64,000 bases of DNA, taken from positions 5,665,388 through 5,729,387 of the forward strand of contig NZ_CP010892.1 of the NCBI RefSeq assembly GCF_000931465.1. Direction: 5' to 3'. Every line of letters starts with the position of its first letter. Position 1 is the stretch's first letter. The position numbers and the translations under genes are program-made. The notes beneath the pieces were generated by a model that made no database searches, was not told the DNA's origin, and saw nothing but the letters and a program-made list of their open reading frames with translations. Below are positions 52,293-60,969 of this stretch, piece by piece. The stretch is from Pseudomonas sp. MRSN 12121. GTDB taxonomy: Bacteria; Pseudomonadota; Gammaproteobacteria; Pseudomonadales; Pseudomonadaceae.

Positions 52293-52367
52293 CATCGGCA
52301 CCAGGCCACCGGACTCCGCTATCCTTCGGCCCATCGCGCGACAAGGGGTCCAGGGGGGGCCGTTCCC

Positions 52368-53042
52368 ATGCATATTCATCTGCTGCTGGTCGAGGACAAC
52401 CTCGACCTGGCCAACACCGTCATTGAATACCTCGAGATCGGCGGCATGGTCTGCGACCACGCCAGCAATGGCCAGGCCGGCCTCAACCTGGCCCTCGCCC
52501 AGCACTACGACGTGATCCTCCTGGACATCATGCTGCCGCGGCTCAACGGCCAGCAGTTGTGCGAACAGCTGCGCCAGCAAGGCAACCAGACGCCCATCCT
52601 GATGCTGACCTCGCTCGATGCCCTGCCGGACAAGCTCATGAGTTTTGCCGCCGGGGCCGACGATTACCTGGTCAAGCCCTTCGAACTGGCCGAGCTGGTA
52701 GCCAGGATCCGCGCCCTGAGCCTGCGCCGCAGCGGCCAGGCCAGCCGCCTGCAAGTGGCCGACCTGGTCATGGAGCTGACCACCCGCCAGGTCAGCCGCG
52801 CCGGCCAGGAACTGCGCCTCACGCCCACCTGCTGGACCCTGCTGGAATGCCTGATGCGCGCCAGCCCCGAACCGGTCAGCCGCGAACGCCTGGAGGCCAG
52901 CATCTGGGGCGACGAGCCGCCGGACAGCAACACCCTCAAGGTGCACATGCACCGCCTGCGCAAGACCGTGGACAAATCCTTCGGCCAGCCGCTGATCCAT
53001 ACCCTGCCTGGCGTTGGCGTACAGCTGAGGCCCCATGCGTAA
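52368..53042 (+). CDS. OmpR-family response regulator
   Basis: The 224-residue product has a receiver domain (phospho-acceptor Asp53 in VILLDIMLP, Lys in DDYLVKPFE) and a C-terminal winged helix (about 128-222). The ATG at 52368 begins the receiver (MHIHLLLVEDN); a longer reading extends into the spacer without similarity. It overlaps the kinase gene by 8 bases. Confidence 0.93.
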   Translation: MHIHLLLVEDNLDLANTVIEYLEIGGMVCDHASNGQAGLNLALAQHYDVILLDIMLPRLNGQQLCEQLRQQGNQTPILMLTSLDALPDKLMSFAAGADDYLVKPFELAELVARIRALSLRRSGQASRLQVADLVMELTTRQVSRAGQELRLTPTCWTLLECLMRASPEPVSRERLEASIWGDEPPDSNTLKVHMHRLRKTVDKSFGQPLIHTLPGVGVQLRPHA

Positions 53043-54354
53043 GGGCCTGAGCCTGAAATGGGTGATCAGCGGCAGCTTCCTGCTGCTGATCGCCGTGGTG
53101 TTGCTGATCTACAGCCTGCTGTTGCCGGAATACAGCGTGCGCGGCCTGCTCTACACCGCCAGCGCCATGATGGAGGAAGAGGCCCTGTACTTCGTCAGGC
53201 ATTACGAGAAAGACCCCGACCGGCCCCCACCGCAGAACTATTTCTTCAACAGCGTTATCGGCAAGGAAGCGCTGCCGCCGAAAATCCGCCAGTTGCTGGA
53301 TACGCCGCCCACCCTGTCCTTCGGCGCCGTGCGGGTATTCGGCGACCTGGACGCCGACGGACAGGACGAAGTCAAGGCGATCCTGGCCCAGCCCCTGGGT
53401 GACGGTAAAACCCTGTATATGTTCGATGTCGATCACGACCATGAAGAAGGGGGCGAGGTCGAGACGCCGTTGTCCGATGCCTATCTCGATCACGAACTCA
53501 ACAGCGTCCATTTCATCAGCCTGGCGGTGTTCGTCCCGGCGCTGATCATTATCGTGCTGCTGGTCTGGTGGCTGGTGCGCCCCCTCGGCCGGCTGGCCCA
53601 GTGGTCCACCACCCTGAAGGATCCGGCCGCGGTGTCCAGCCAGCGTCCGAATTTCCGCTTCACCGAATTCAATGTGCTGGCCGACTCGCTGGCCCAGAGC
53701 GTGCAACAGGTCCAGGCCGCCAGCCTGCGCGAAGGCCGGCTGCTGCGCTACACCAGCCATGAACTGCGCACCCCGCTGGCGGTACTCAAGGCCAATATCG
53801 AACTCCTGGCCCTGCAGTCCGGCGGCGCCCTGCCGCTGCCCCTGCAACGCATCGAGCGCTCGGTGCTGAACATGCAGCGCATCGCGGAAACCCTGCTGTG
53901 GATGAGCCGCGAACTCCCCGAGGCCCTGCCCGAGGAAGCCGTCGACATGAGCGGGCTGCTCAACGAGCTGATCGAGGAACACCGCTACCTGATCGGCTCC
54001 CGGGACATCGAACTGCTCCTCGACATCGACAACGAACCCTGCCGCCTTCCCCTGACCGCGTGCCGCATCGTGGTCGGCAACTTCCTGCGCAATGCCCTGC
54101 AGTACGCCGATGAAGGCAGTATCGAGATCGGGTTCCGCTACCCGCGCCTGAGTATCGTCAACCGCATTCGTGACACCAGGCAGGTCGAGCCATCCGGCGA
54201 TTTCGGCTACGGCCTGGGCCTGGAACTGATGCGCCAGCTATGTGCCCGACTGGGTTGGCGGATCGAAGTCACGACCGAACAGCAGCACTTCTGCGTGAGC
54301 CTGGAGTTCGCCGATCCGGCCGCAGACGCGCCCGAGCCTGCGCCTGGCGAATAG
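53035..54354 (+). CDS. Sensor histidine kinase with acidic periplasmic domain
   Basis: The 439-residue kinase has two membrane segments (about 9-30 and 160-182), a HAMP-like linker, the H-box SHELRTPL (His242), an N-box (NFLRNALQYADEG) and a G-box (GYGLGLELM). The periplasmic part (about 31-159) contains DLDADGQDE (104-112), like a calcium-binding loop, and DVDHDHEEGGE (131-141), rich in metal-binding residues. A cation signal is plausible but not shown. It forms a two-gene operon with the response regulator. Confidence 0.92.
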   Translation: MRKGLSLKWVISGSFLLLIAVVLLIYSLLLPEYSVRGLLYTASAMMEEEALYFVRHYEKDPDRPPPQNYFFNSVIGKEALPPKIRQLLDTPPTLSFGAVRVFGDLDADGQDEVKAILAQPLGDGKTLYMFDVDHDHEEGGEVETPLSDAYLDHELNSVHFISLAVFVPALIIIVLLVWWLVRPLGRLAQWSTTLKDPAAVSSQRPNFRFTEFNVLADSLAQSVQQVQAASLREGRLLRYTSHELRTPLAVLKANIELLALQSGGALPLPLQRIERSVLNMQRIAETLLWMSRELPEALPEEAVDMSGLLNELIEEHRYLIGSRDIELLLDIDNEPCRLPLTACRIVVGNFLRNALQYADEGSIEIGFRYPRLSIVNRIRDTRQVEPSGDFGYGLGLELMRQLCARLGWRIEVTTEQQHFCVSLEFADPAADAPEPAPGE

Positions 54355-54388
54355 CTTCTGCGCCGGCCCGCCCCTTGCGCCGCCATGC

Positions 54389-57121
54389 CTAGCCCAGCAG
54401 GCCCAGCTCCTGGGCCCGGGCCACGGCCTGGGTACGACGCTCCACCCCCAGCTTGCTGTTGATATGGCTGGCGTGGGTTTTCACGGTGTGCAGCGAGATG
54501 AACAACTGGTCGCTGATCTCCTGGTTGGAGCAGCCCTGGGCGATCAGTTGCAACACCGCCAGTTCACGCGAGCTGAGGGCTTCGCCGTGGGACTCGAGCG
54601 GCTCGCGCGCTACCGCGGCCGGCAGGCGTTCGAGTAGGGTCTGCCGTAGCGGCGTCGCCGGGCTCTGTTGCAGTTGTTCGCGCAGCCAGTGCGGATGCCC
54701 GCGCACGGCCCAGTCGAACGGCTGCAACGCGCCGCCCGCGGCAGCCTCCAGCGCCTGGGCCAAGGCTTGCCGCGCCTCGGCGTCACGCCCCTGGGCCAGC
54801 AACAGCGCGGCTTTCTGGTTCAACGCCATCACACGGAGCATCTGCCGCCCGGTCTGCCGGCCATGCTCTTGCAGCCGGTCCAGGCGCTGTTCGGCCTGCG
54901 CCGGCTCGCCCTGGATACTATCGAGCAAGGCTTGTTGCAATTCGATGTGCAACGGCAGCTGCGGGTGAAATTCCGGCGCCGCGGCCGCCTGCTCGCCGGT
55001 GTAGGTCTGCCCCAGGCGGCCCAGCCAGGCTTGCGCCAGGTCGGTGCGGCCCTGGGCCAGCCAGAGCTCGCATTTGACCAGGGTGATCATGGCCAGGTAA
55101 TAGATCGGCGGCACGTCCCAGATGTGCATCAGCCGCTCGGCCTCGGCCAGTTCGGCGAAGGCCTTGGCGAACTGGCCGTTGTGCCCTTCCAGGTTGGCGA
55201 TCACGCAATGGCCGATCAGCACGCTGATATCGCGACAGGCCCTGGCTTCGACCAGGCCCGCCTGCAACCGCGCCAGCCCGGCTTCGGGCTGGCAGCGCAG
55301 GGCCAGCAGGTAACCTTCGTACAGGGTCAGCCGCGCACGCACCGCGTACAGCCGTTGCGTGGACAGCCCATACAGACGCTGCAACCCCTGGCGCACCTCG
55401 TCCAGCGCCCGCAGGATCTCGCCGCGCGCCTGTAACACCCGGGCCCGGTCGTAATGCGCCAGGGCTTCGAACAGCGGGTTGCCGACCCGCTGCGCCAGCT
55501 CCAGGGATTCGCGGTTGAGCCCCCGGGCCCGCCACAGGTCGGCGTCGGCGATGGCCAGGTTGGAGAGTGTCGACAGGCACATCAGCCGTTGCCCGTAACG
55601 CTTGTGCGGCAGGGTTTCCAGGGCCTCGGTGCAATACAGCAGGGTCAGTTCGCGATGCCCGCGTCCCCGCGCGATGATCCCGCTCAAGGCCAGCCATTGC
55701 GCCAGCATGGACTTCTGCGCAGTGGCCGAAGGGGCCGGCAGGAAACGGCTCAGGTGGCTGGCCAGTTCCTCGGCGGCATCCAGCTGGCAAGCCAGCCCCA
55801 GCGCCCAGCTGTACAACACGATCAGCCTTGGGGTGCTGATCAGCAGGCTGTCGGGCAAATCCATTTTCCAGCGCAGCAGCATGCCGACGTTCTGCTCGGC
55901 CAGCAGTTGCTCCTCGGACAGGTTCTGCACCAGGTTCGCCGCCACATCCAGGTGCCCGGCACGCAACGCCTGTTCCACGGCTTCGTCCAGCAGGCCCTGG
56001 GCATTGAACCAGCGGCAGGCCCGCAGGTGCAGGGTCGCCGGCGGCAACACCGCATTGGCGGTCGGCCGGGTGCGCAGCAGATCGGAAAACAGATGGTGGT
56101 AACGGTACCAGCGGCCCTGCTCGTCCAGGGGCACCAGGAAGACCTGGTGGGCCAGCAGATAACGGAGGATTTCCGCGCTGTCATGCGACTCGCGCAGCGC
56201 ATCGCACAGTTCGCTGCAAAAACGTTCCTGCGGCGCCGTGTCGTACAGGAACGACTGCACCTCGGGCGGCAGGCAATCGATGACCTCTTCCAGCAGATAG
56301 TCGCGAATCAGGCCTTCGCCGCCATTGAGCGACTGCGGCAAGGCACCGCCATTGCCCGCCTCCGACACCGCCAGCAGCCAGAAGCGCAGGCCCGCTACCC
56401 AGCCTTCGCTGCGCAGGATCAGGCTTTCCAGCGCCTCGCCGCGCAACGAGCTGCTGTGGCGATCGAGCAAGGCCAGGGACTCGTCGTGGGTCAGGCGCAG
56501 GTCCTGTTCGTGCAGCTCCAGCAATTGCCGGGACAGGCGCAGGCGCGCCAGGTGCCAGTCCGGACGCTGGCGGCTGGTCACCAGGAGCAGCAGGCCATCG
56601 GGCAAATGGTTGAGGAAGAACTGCAGGCAGCGGTCGAGCACCGGGCCCTGGGCCAGATGGTAATCGTCCAGCACCAGCAACAAGGGGGAGGCGCTGCAAA
56701 GGTGCTCCGCCAACTCGTCGAGCAAGCCATCCAGCCATTCCTCGAAAGCGAAGGGCTGATGGCGCTGGCGCATCTTCAGCAGCCCCAGCGACTGGCTGCC
56801 CAGGTGCGGGAAATACTGTTGCAAGCCTTCGAGCAGGCGTTCGAGAAACCGCCCCGGATCGTTGTCCCGCCGATTGAGCCCCAGCCACAGGCTGCGCCAG
56901 TGCGAGGGCAGGCCCTGGCAGAACTCCACCGCCAGCGAACTCTTGCCAAAGCCGGCCGGGGCGCAGACCAGCAGCAGCCGGCCATTGAGGCCCGCGCTCA
57001 AACGCTCGCACAGACGCGGCCGCAATACGTAGGCGTCGGGCAAGGGAGGTCGGTAGAAGCGCCCTTCCAGTGCGGCCATGGCGGCACTGGCAGGCCCCTG
57101 GATACGGGACAGATCAGTCAT
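54389..57121 (-). CDS. MalT/AlkS-like ATP-dependent LuxR regulator (LAL)
   Basis: The 910-residue activator has an N-terminal NTPase (Walker A CAPAGFGKSSL near residue 50), a long helical TPR-like sensor region and a C-terminal LuxR helix-turn-helix (last 65 residues, LSSRELAVLQLIAQGCSNQEIS). Relatives such as MalT and AlkS bind a sugar or alkane effector with ATP. The downstream substrate genes (DUF1302, DUF1329, acyl-CoA synthetase) are the likely targets. I used the ATG at 57121 rather than a TTG two codons earlier. Confidence 0.92.
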   Translation of the reverse strand: MTDLSRIQGPASAAMAALEGRFYRPPLPDAYVLRPRLCERLSAGLNGRLLLVCAPAGFGKSSLAVEFCQGLPSHWRSLWLGLNRRDNDPGRFLERLLEGLQQYFPHLGSQSLGLLKMRQRHQPFAFEEWLDGLLDELAEHLCSASPLLLVLDDYHLAQGPVLDRCLQFFLNHLPDGLLLLVTSRQRPDWHLARLRLSRQLLELHEQDLRLTHDESLALLDRHSSSLRGEALESLILRSEGWVAGLRFWLLAVSEAGNGGALPQSLNGGEGLIRDYLLEEVIDCLPPEVQSFLYDTAPQERFCSELCDALRESHDSAEILRYLLAHQVFLVPLDEQGRWYRYHHLFSDLLRTRPTANAVLPPATLHLRACRWFNAQGLLDEAVEQALRAGHLDVAANLVQNLSEEQLLAEQNVGMLLRWKMDLPDSLLISTPRLIVLYSWALGLACQLDAAEELASHLSRFLPAPSATAQKSMLAQWLALSGIIARGRGHRELTLLYCTEALETLPHKRYGQRLMCLSTLSNLAIADADLWRARGLNRESLELAQRVGNPLFEALAHYDRARVLQARGEILRALDEVRQGLQRLYGLSTQRLYAVRARLTLYEGYLLALRCQPEAGLARLQAGLVEARACRDISVLIGHCVIANLEGHNGQFAKAFAELAEAERLMHIWDVPPIYYLAMITLVKCELWLAQGRTDLAQAWLGRLGQTYTGEQAAAAPEFHPQLPLHIELQQALLDSIQGEPAQAEQRLDRLQEHGRQTGRQMLRVMALNQKAALLLAQGRDAEARQALAQALEAAAGGALQPFDWAVRGHPHWLREQLQQSPATPLRQTLLERLPAAVAREPLESHGEALSSRELAVLQLIAQGCSNQEISDQLFISLHTVKTHASHINSKLGVERRTQAVARAQELGLLG

Positions 57122-57287
57122 GGCCAACTCTTGTTGAAGTGCTTGTCGGCAATACAGATGTCGGCAGACTAGCGGTAAAAGGCCAGCGGTTGAAGATTTT
57201 TGCTACAGATGGCTGGAAAAAGAATACAACCGGGTTTTTCAGCGCTTGCAACGTACCGGTAGGCGCGAGCCGGGAGAAAATCCCGGG

Positions 57288-57318
57288 CAAAAAAAACGCC
57301 CCGAACCAGTCGGGGCGT
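57288..57318 (-). terminator. Terminator of the DUF1302-DUF1329 operon
   Basis: ACGCCCCGA (57296-57304) pairs with TCGGGGCGT (57310-57318). The A-run at 57289-57296 gives the minus-strand U-tract after the DUF1329 gene. Confidence 0.88.
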
Positions 57319-57349
57319 CGATCGAGGATGCGCCTCGATTTACCGCGGT

Positions 57350-58714
57350 TTAACGAACGCCATCCTGGCGCAGGGCCGCCGGGGTGAAATCGCTGGTGCT
57401 GGCGGTGAAACCGAAGTCATAGGCCGATTTCTCTTCGTTCTTCATGCCCAGGGCCAGGTAACGGCCGGACTGCAGGTCGTAGAGGGTTTCCAGGGCGTAC
57501 CACGGCACTTGCTTGTCGTAGTAGTTCTCGGCATGCGCCTCGGCCACGCGCCACAGTTGGCCACGACCGTCGTAGTGGTCGATCACCGCGGCCTGCCAGG
57601 TGTCCTCGTCGATGTAGAAGTCACGCTTGGCGTAGATATGGCGCTGGCCTTCCTTCAGGGTCGCGACCACATGCCACACACGGCGCAACTCGTAACGAGC
57701 CAGGTCCTGGTTGATGTGGCCGGCCTTGATGATGTCGGCGTATTTCAGCTGCGGCGAGTCGAGCTTGTAGCTGTTGGCGGCGATGTACATCTCCTTCTTG
57801 CCTTCCAGCTTCCAGTCGTAGCGGTCCGGCGCGCCGTTGTACATGTCCAGGTTGTCGGAGGTCCGCAGGCCGTCGGCGGCGGTGCCCGGGCCGTCATAGG
57901 ACACTTGCGGGGCACGGCGCACGCGACGCTGACCGGCGTTGTAGACCCACGCCGAACGCGGTTCCTTCACCTGGTCGAGGGTTTCGTGCACCAGCAGCAC
58001 GCCACCGGCCAGGCGCGCCGGCGCCGTCACTTTCTGCTTGAAGTAGAACAGGATGTTGCCCGGGTTCGCCGGATCGTAGTCCTTCATCTTGTCGCGGAAC
58101 ACGAACTGGTCCTGGAAGTACACCAGGCTGAACGAGCCGTTGGCCTGTGGCGTGGCCTGGGTCACCAGGCGGGTCACGCTGCCGCCGCGATAGCGGGTGA
58201 TGTGGTTCCAGATGACTTCCACGCCGCTTTTCGGAATCGGGAAAGGCACCGCGGTCTTGAAGTTCTCCAGGCCGTTGCCACCGCTGACCAGGTTGGTCTT
58301 GGTGGCGTTTTCCTTGATGGCGGCGAACACCTCGGCGGGCACCGTGGCCCCGCGGTGCGAGGGATAGACCGGCATCTTGAAGGTGTCCGGGTAGCGCTTG
58401 AACATCGCGTACTGCCCCGGGGCCAGCTTGTCCTTGTACTGCTCGACGTTCTGCGCAGTGATGGTGAACTGCGGTTGCTCGCTGGCATACGGGTTGGCGA
58501 GGAAGCCCTTGCTGTCCACACTGCCGGCGTTGGTCGGCATGGCCTTCCAGGCCGGAATGGTGCCGGCGGAGTTGCCGGCCATTTCCGCGCCCATCGGCGT
58601 CAGGGAGGTCCCCAGCTTGGCCGCTTCATCGGCCGAGACCGCGGCCATGACCCCGGTCGCCAGCAGTGACAGTCCGAGGACACCGACCTGCAACAGACTC
58701 TTGGTTACTTTCAT
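57350..58714 (-). CDS. DUF1329 periplasmic/outer-membrane-associated protein
   Basis: The 454-residue product has a signal peptide (LLQVGVLGLSLLATGVMA) and the DUF1329 domain, related in fold to lipoprotein-carrier proteins such as LolB. Such proteins are found with DUF1302 partners in loci for hydrophobic substrates. The exact role is unknown; a periplasmic shuttle for acyl or aromatic compounds is the usual idea. It follows the DUF1302 gene by 28 bases. Confidence 0.9.
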   Translation of the reverse strand: MKVTKSLLQVGVLGLSLLATGVMAAVSADEAAKLGTSLTPMGAEMAGNSAGTIPAWKAMPTNAGSVDSKGFLANPYASEQPQFTITAQNVEQYKDKLAPGQYAMFKRYPDTFKMPVYPSHRGATVPAEVFAAIKENATKTNLVSGGNGLENFKTAVPFPIPKSGVEVIWNHITRYRGGSVTRLVTQATPQANGSFSLVYFQDQFVFRDKMKDYDPANPGNILFYFKQKVTAPARLAGGVLLVHETLDQVKEPRSAWVYNAGQRRVRRAPQVSYDGPGTAADGLRTSDNLDMYNGAPDRYDWKLEGKKEMYIAANSYKLDSPQLKYADIIKAGHINQDLARYELRRVWHVVATLKEGQRHIYAKRDFYIDEDTWQAAVIDHYDGRGQLWRVAEAHAENYYDKQVPWYALETLYDLQSGRYLALGMKNEEKSAYDFGFTASTSDFTPAALRQDGVR

Positions 58715-58742
58715 ATTCTTGTTCTTCCTGAAAATGCAGTGC

Positions 58743-60632
58743 TTAGAAGTTCACGCCGAAACTGAGGGCCACGAAGTCACGGTCATCCACGGTGGTGTAC
58801 TTGCCGTCGAAGAAGTTGGTGTACGCCAGGCTCGCGGTGTAGGTGTTCTGGTATTCGGCATCCACGCCCAGGCTGATGGCCTTGCGGCCTTCCTCGAAGT
58901 TGCCGCCTGGGCCGGGCGAGTAACCACTGACGTCATGCGACCAGGCGACGTTCGGCTTGAGGTTCACGCCGGCGAATACGTCGTTGTATTCCCAGATGGC
59001 ACGACCGCGGTAGCCCCAGGAAGTCGGCGTGGTGAAACCTTCGTTGGTGCAGTTGCGGCTGCGGTTGTTGGTCGCTGCCCCCGCGCCCGCGCCGTTGATG
59101 GTGCTGGTGTTGAGGATCTGCGAGCAGGTATCCAGGCCACCGGTGGCCGGCAGCTCGCCCGGGCCGTAGACCGGGTCGCGACCGTAACGCACGTCCGACT
59201 TGGCTTCCAGGCCACCGACGTAGGTCAGGCCGACTTCACCGACCAGGGTCAGGCGGCTGGCGCCCATGACCTGGTCGAAGAAGTGGGTGAAGGTGGTCTG
59301 GATCTGGGTGATTTCCTTGCGGCGATAGCCGTGCAGGTCCTCGCCCGGTACGCCATTGAGCAGCGAGGCGTTGGCCAGGGTGCCGCCCAGCGGGCGAACG
59401 CCGGCGAACAGGATATCGGTGGAGTTCAGTTGCACCGGCGCGTTCGGACGGTAACTGATCTCGCCGCTCCACGCGGTGCCGGTCGGCAGGGTGGTGGAGA
59501 AGCTCAGGCCGTACAGCCGGATGTCCTCGGGGTACTCAACGAAGTACTGGGAGTTACCCGCCACGACCAGCGGGCCCAGGGCGCGGAAAGGTCCTGGCAA
59601 CGCCGCCACCTGGTTGTACACCGACTGTGGCGCGCCGGTGGCGCTGAAGATCGGCGCACGGCTGTGGTAGTTCATGAAATACGCGCCGAACTCGGTGTCG
59701 AGCGGCTCGTACATGTATTTGAAGGACACGCCCCATTGCCCGCTGTCCCGCGCATCGCGGTCCGGGCCACGGCGTACCAGCACGCCCTCCTCGTTGACGT
59801 CCACGCCCGCGCCAGCCAATGGCCCCAGGGCGATGGCCGGAATGGTCGAGCGCTTGTTCAGCACCCGCAGGTTGTCGCTGCAACCGTCGGCGATGATGTC
59901 CGGCTGGGAGAAGAAGGTGCCGCAGTTGTCGACGACGGTCTGGTCCCATTCCAGCTGGTAGAAGGCTTCGGCCGAGAGGTTGTCGGTCAGGCTCTGCGAG
60001 ACGTAGAACATGTTGACCGGGATCAGGCCTTCCTTGATCTCCGCGCCAGGGCGACGGAAAGCGGAGACGTCGATCGGGTTGATCGAGTTGATGCCGCCGC
60101 CGATGAAGGTACTTTCACCCCAGCTCACCACCTGCTTGCCCAGGCGCACCGAGCCCGGCTGCTCGCCGATCGCATAGTTGTGGTAGACGAAGGCGTCGAG
60201 GATCTGCCCGCCGGAGGACTTGGCGCCTTCCTTGCGGTTGCTGTCACTGATGTCCTTGAACTCGCGGCTTTCGTCCTTGAGTTCGAAGTCATACCAATAT
60301 TTGCCACGGACGAAGACGCCGGTATCGCCGTATTTCAGTTCAAGGTCATGGATGCCCTTGAAGATCTTGGAAAAGGTTTCGCCGCTTTTGAAGTTAGCGT
60401 GGCCATCGTCGGAGGTCTGGGACAGACCGTGCCCGCCATTGTTGACCCCAATCAGATTCTTGTTGGGGCTCTGGGTAGACCAGCTCGCACCCAGCGACAG
60501 AGAAGAGTCGAACTGACCTTCGATTTCACCGATGTTGAAACTGACGCCGAAGGCAGGTCCGGCGAGCGTAGAGGCGAGACTGACGGCCAGTGGCAGTTTC
60601 GCCCGGCGCCAGAACTGGTTTACTGATGTCAT
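58743..60632 (-). CDS. DUF1302 outer-membrane protein
   Basis: The 629-residue product has a signal peptide (LPLAVSLASTLAGPAFG) followed by beta-rich repeats ending in an aromatic residue (FVALSFGVNF), as in outer-membrane barrels. The family is thought to act with DUF1329 proteins on uptake or export of hydrophobic compounds. The start at MTSVNQFWRRAK begins the signal peptide; upstream in-frame residues are spurious. It is the first gene of the two-gene operon. Confidence 0.9.
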   Translation of the reverse strand: MTSVNQFWRRAKLPLAVSLASTLAGPAFGVSFNIGEIEGQFDSSLSLGASWSTQSPNKNLIGVNNGGHGLSQTSDDGHANFKSGETFSKIFKGIHDLELKYGDTGVFVRGKYWYDFELKDESREFKDISDSNRKEGAKSSGGQILDAFVYHNYAIGEQPGSVRLGKQVVSWGESTFIGGGINSINPIDVSAFRRPGAEIKEGLIPVNMFYVSQSLTDNLSAEAFYQLEWDQTVVDNCGTFFSQPDIIADGCSDNLRVLNKRSTIPAIALGPLAGAGVDVNEEGVLVRRGPDRDARDSGQWGVSFKYMYEPLDTEFGAYFMNYHSRAPIFSATGAPQSVYNQVAALPGPFRALGPLVVAGNSQYFVEYPEDIRLYGLSFSTTLPTGTAWSGEISYRPNAPVQLNSTDILFAGVRPLGGTLANASLLNGVPGEDLHGYRRKEITQIQTTFTHFFDQVMGASRLTLVGEVGLTYVGGLEAKSDVRYGRDPVYGPGELPATGGLDTCSQILNTSTINGAGAGAATNNRSRNCTNEGFTTPTSWGYRGRAIWEYNDVFAGVNLKPNVAWSHDVSGYSPGPGGNFEEGRKAISLGVDAEYQNTYTASLAYTNFFDGKYTTVDDRDFVALSFGVNF

Positions 60633-60969
60633 CGACGCTACTCCATGTGCTTTATTGTTATGGCAGTGAGCACTTTTAAAAACGCTCTGAACGAGCGGAA
60701 CCCAGTCAGTTCCGAAGCCGTTCAAAGTTGCATCGCCCCATGTCGTGCGGTTGCCCCGTTCTTAAAAATCCTTGGGCGGACTATAGCCAGCAGGTGGTAC
60801 GGCTTGATCCCTCTAAAGTGTGATTTGCAGCCACCAACCACTCTGGAACGGTCCTTTCGCCAGTCCGGCGAATGCCGGCACGGCAAGGATGGCTGAAAAT
60901 TCCGATTTGACAAGGCAAGCGCTTGCTTGGTGGGCTCTACCGTGCCCTTTTGGGCACGGTAGAGGGTGT
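60633..60969. promoter_or_regulatory. Control region upstream of the DUF1302 operon
   Basis: These 337 bases contain no gene. A TATAGT hexamer (minus strand, 60780-60785) has a poor -35, as expected for an activator-dependent promoter, here possibly served by the LAL regulator. A perfect 12-base palindrome GCAAGCGCTTGC lies at 60915-60926. Confidence 0.5.
60935..60964. terminator. 13-bp perfect hairpin downstream of the AlkK-like gene
   Basis: CTCTACCGTGCCC (60935-60947) pairs with GGGCACGGTAGAG (60952-60964) around TTTT. It starts five bases after the acyl-CoA synthetase stop on the minus strand. No U-run follows, but position and strength suggest termination or 3' protection. Confidence 0.7.

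Noticed and set aside
58398..60626. 742-codon open frame on the plus strand
   Set aside because: It lies antisense to the DUF1302 and DUF1329 genes. GC-rich codon use leaves long open frames opposite real genes, and the translation is His/Val/Gly-rich with no recognisable domain.
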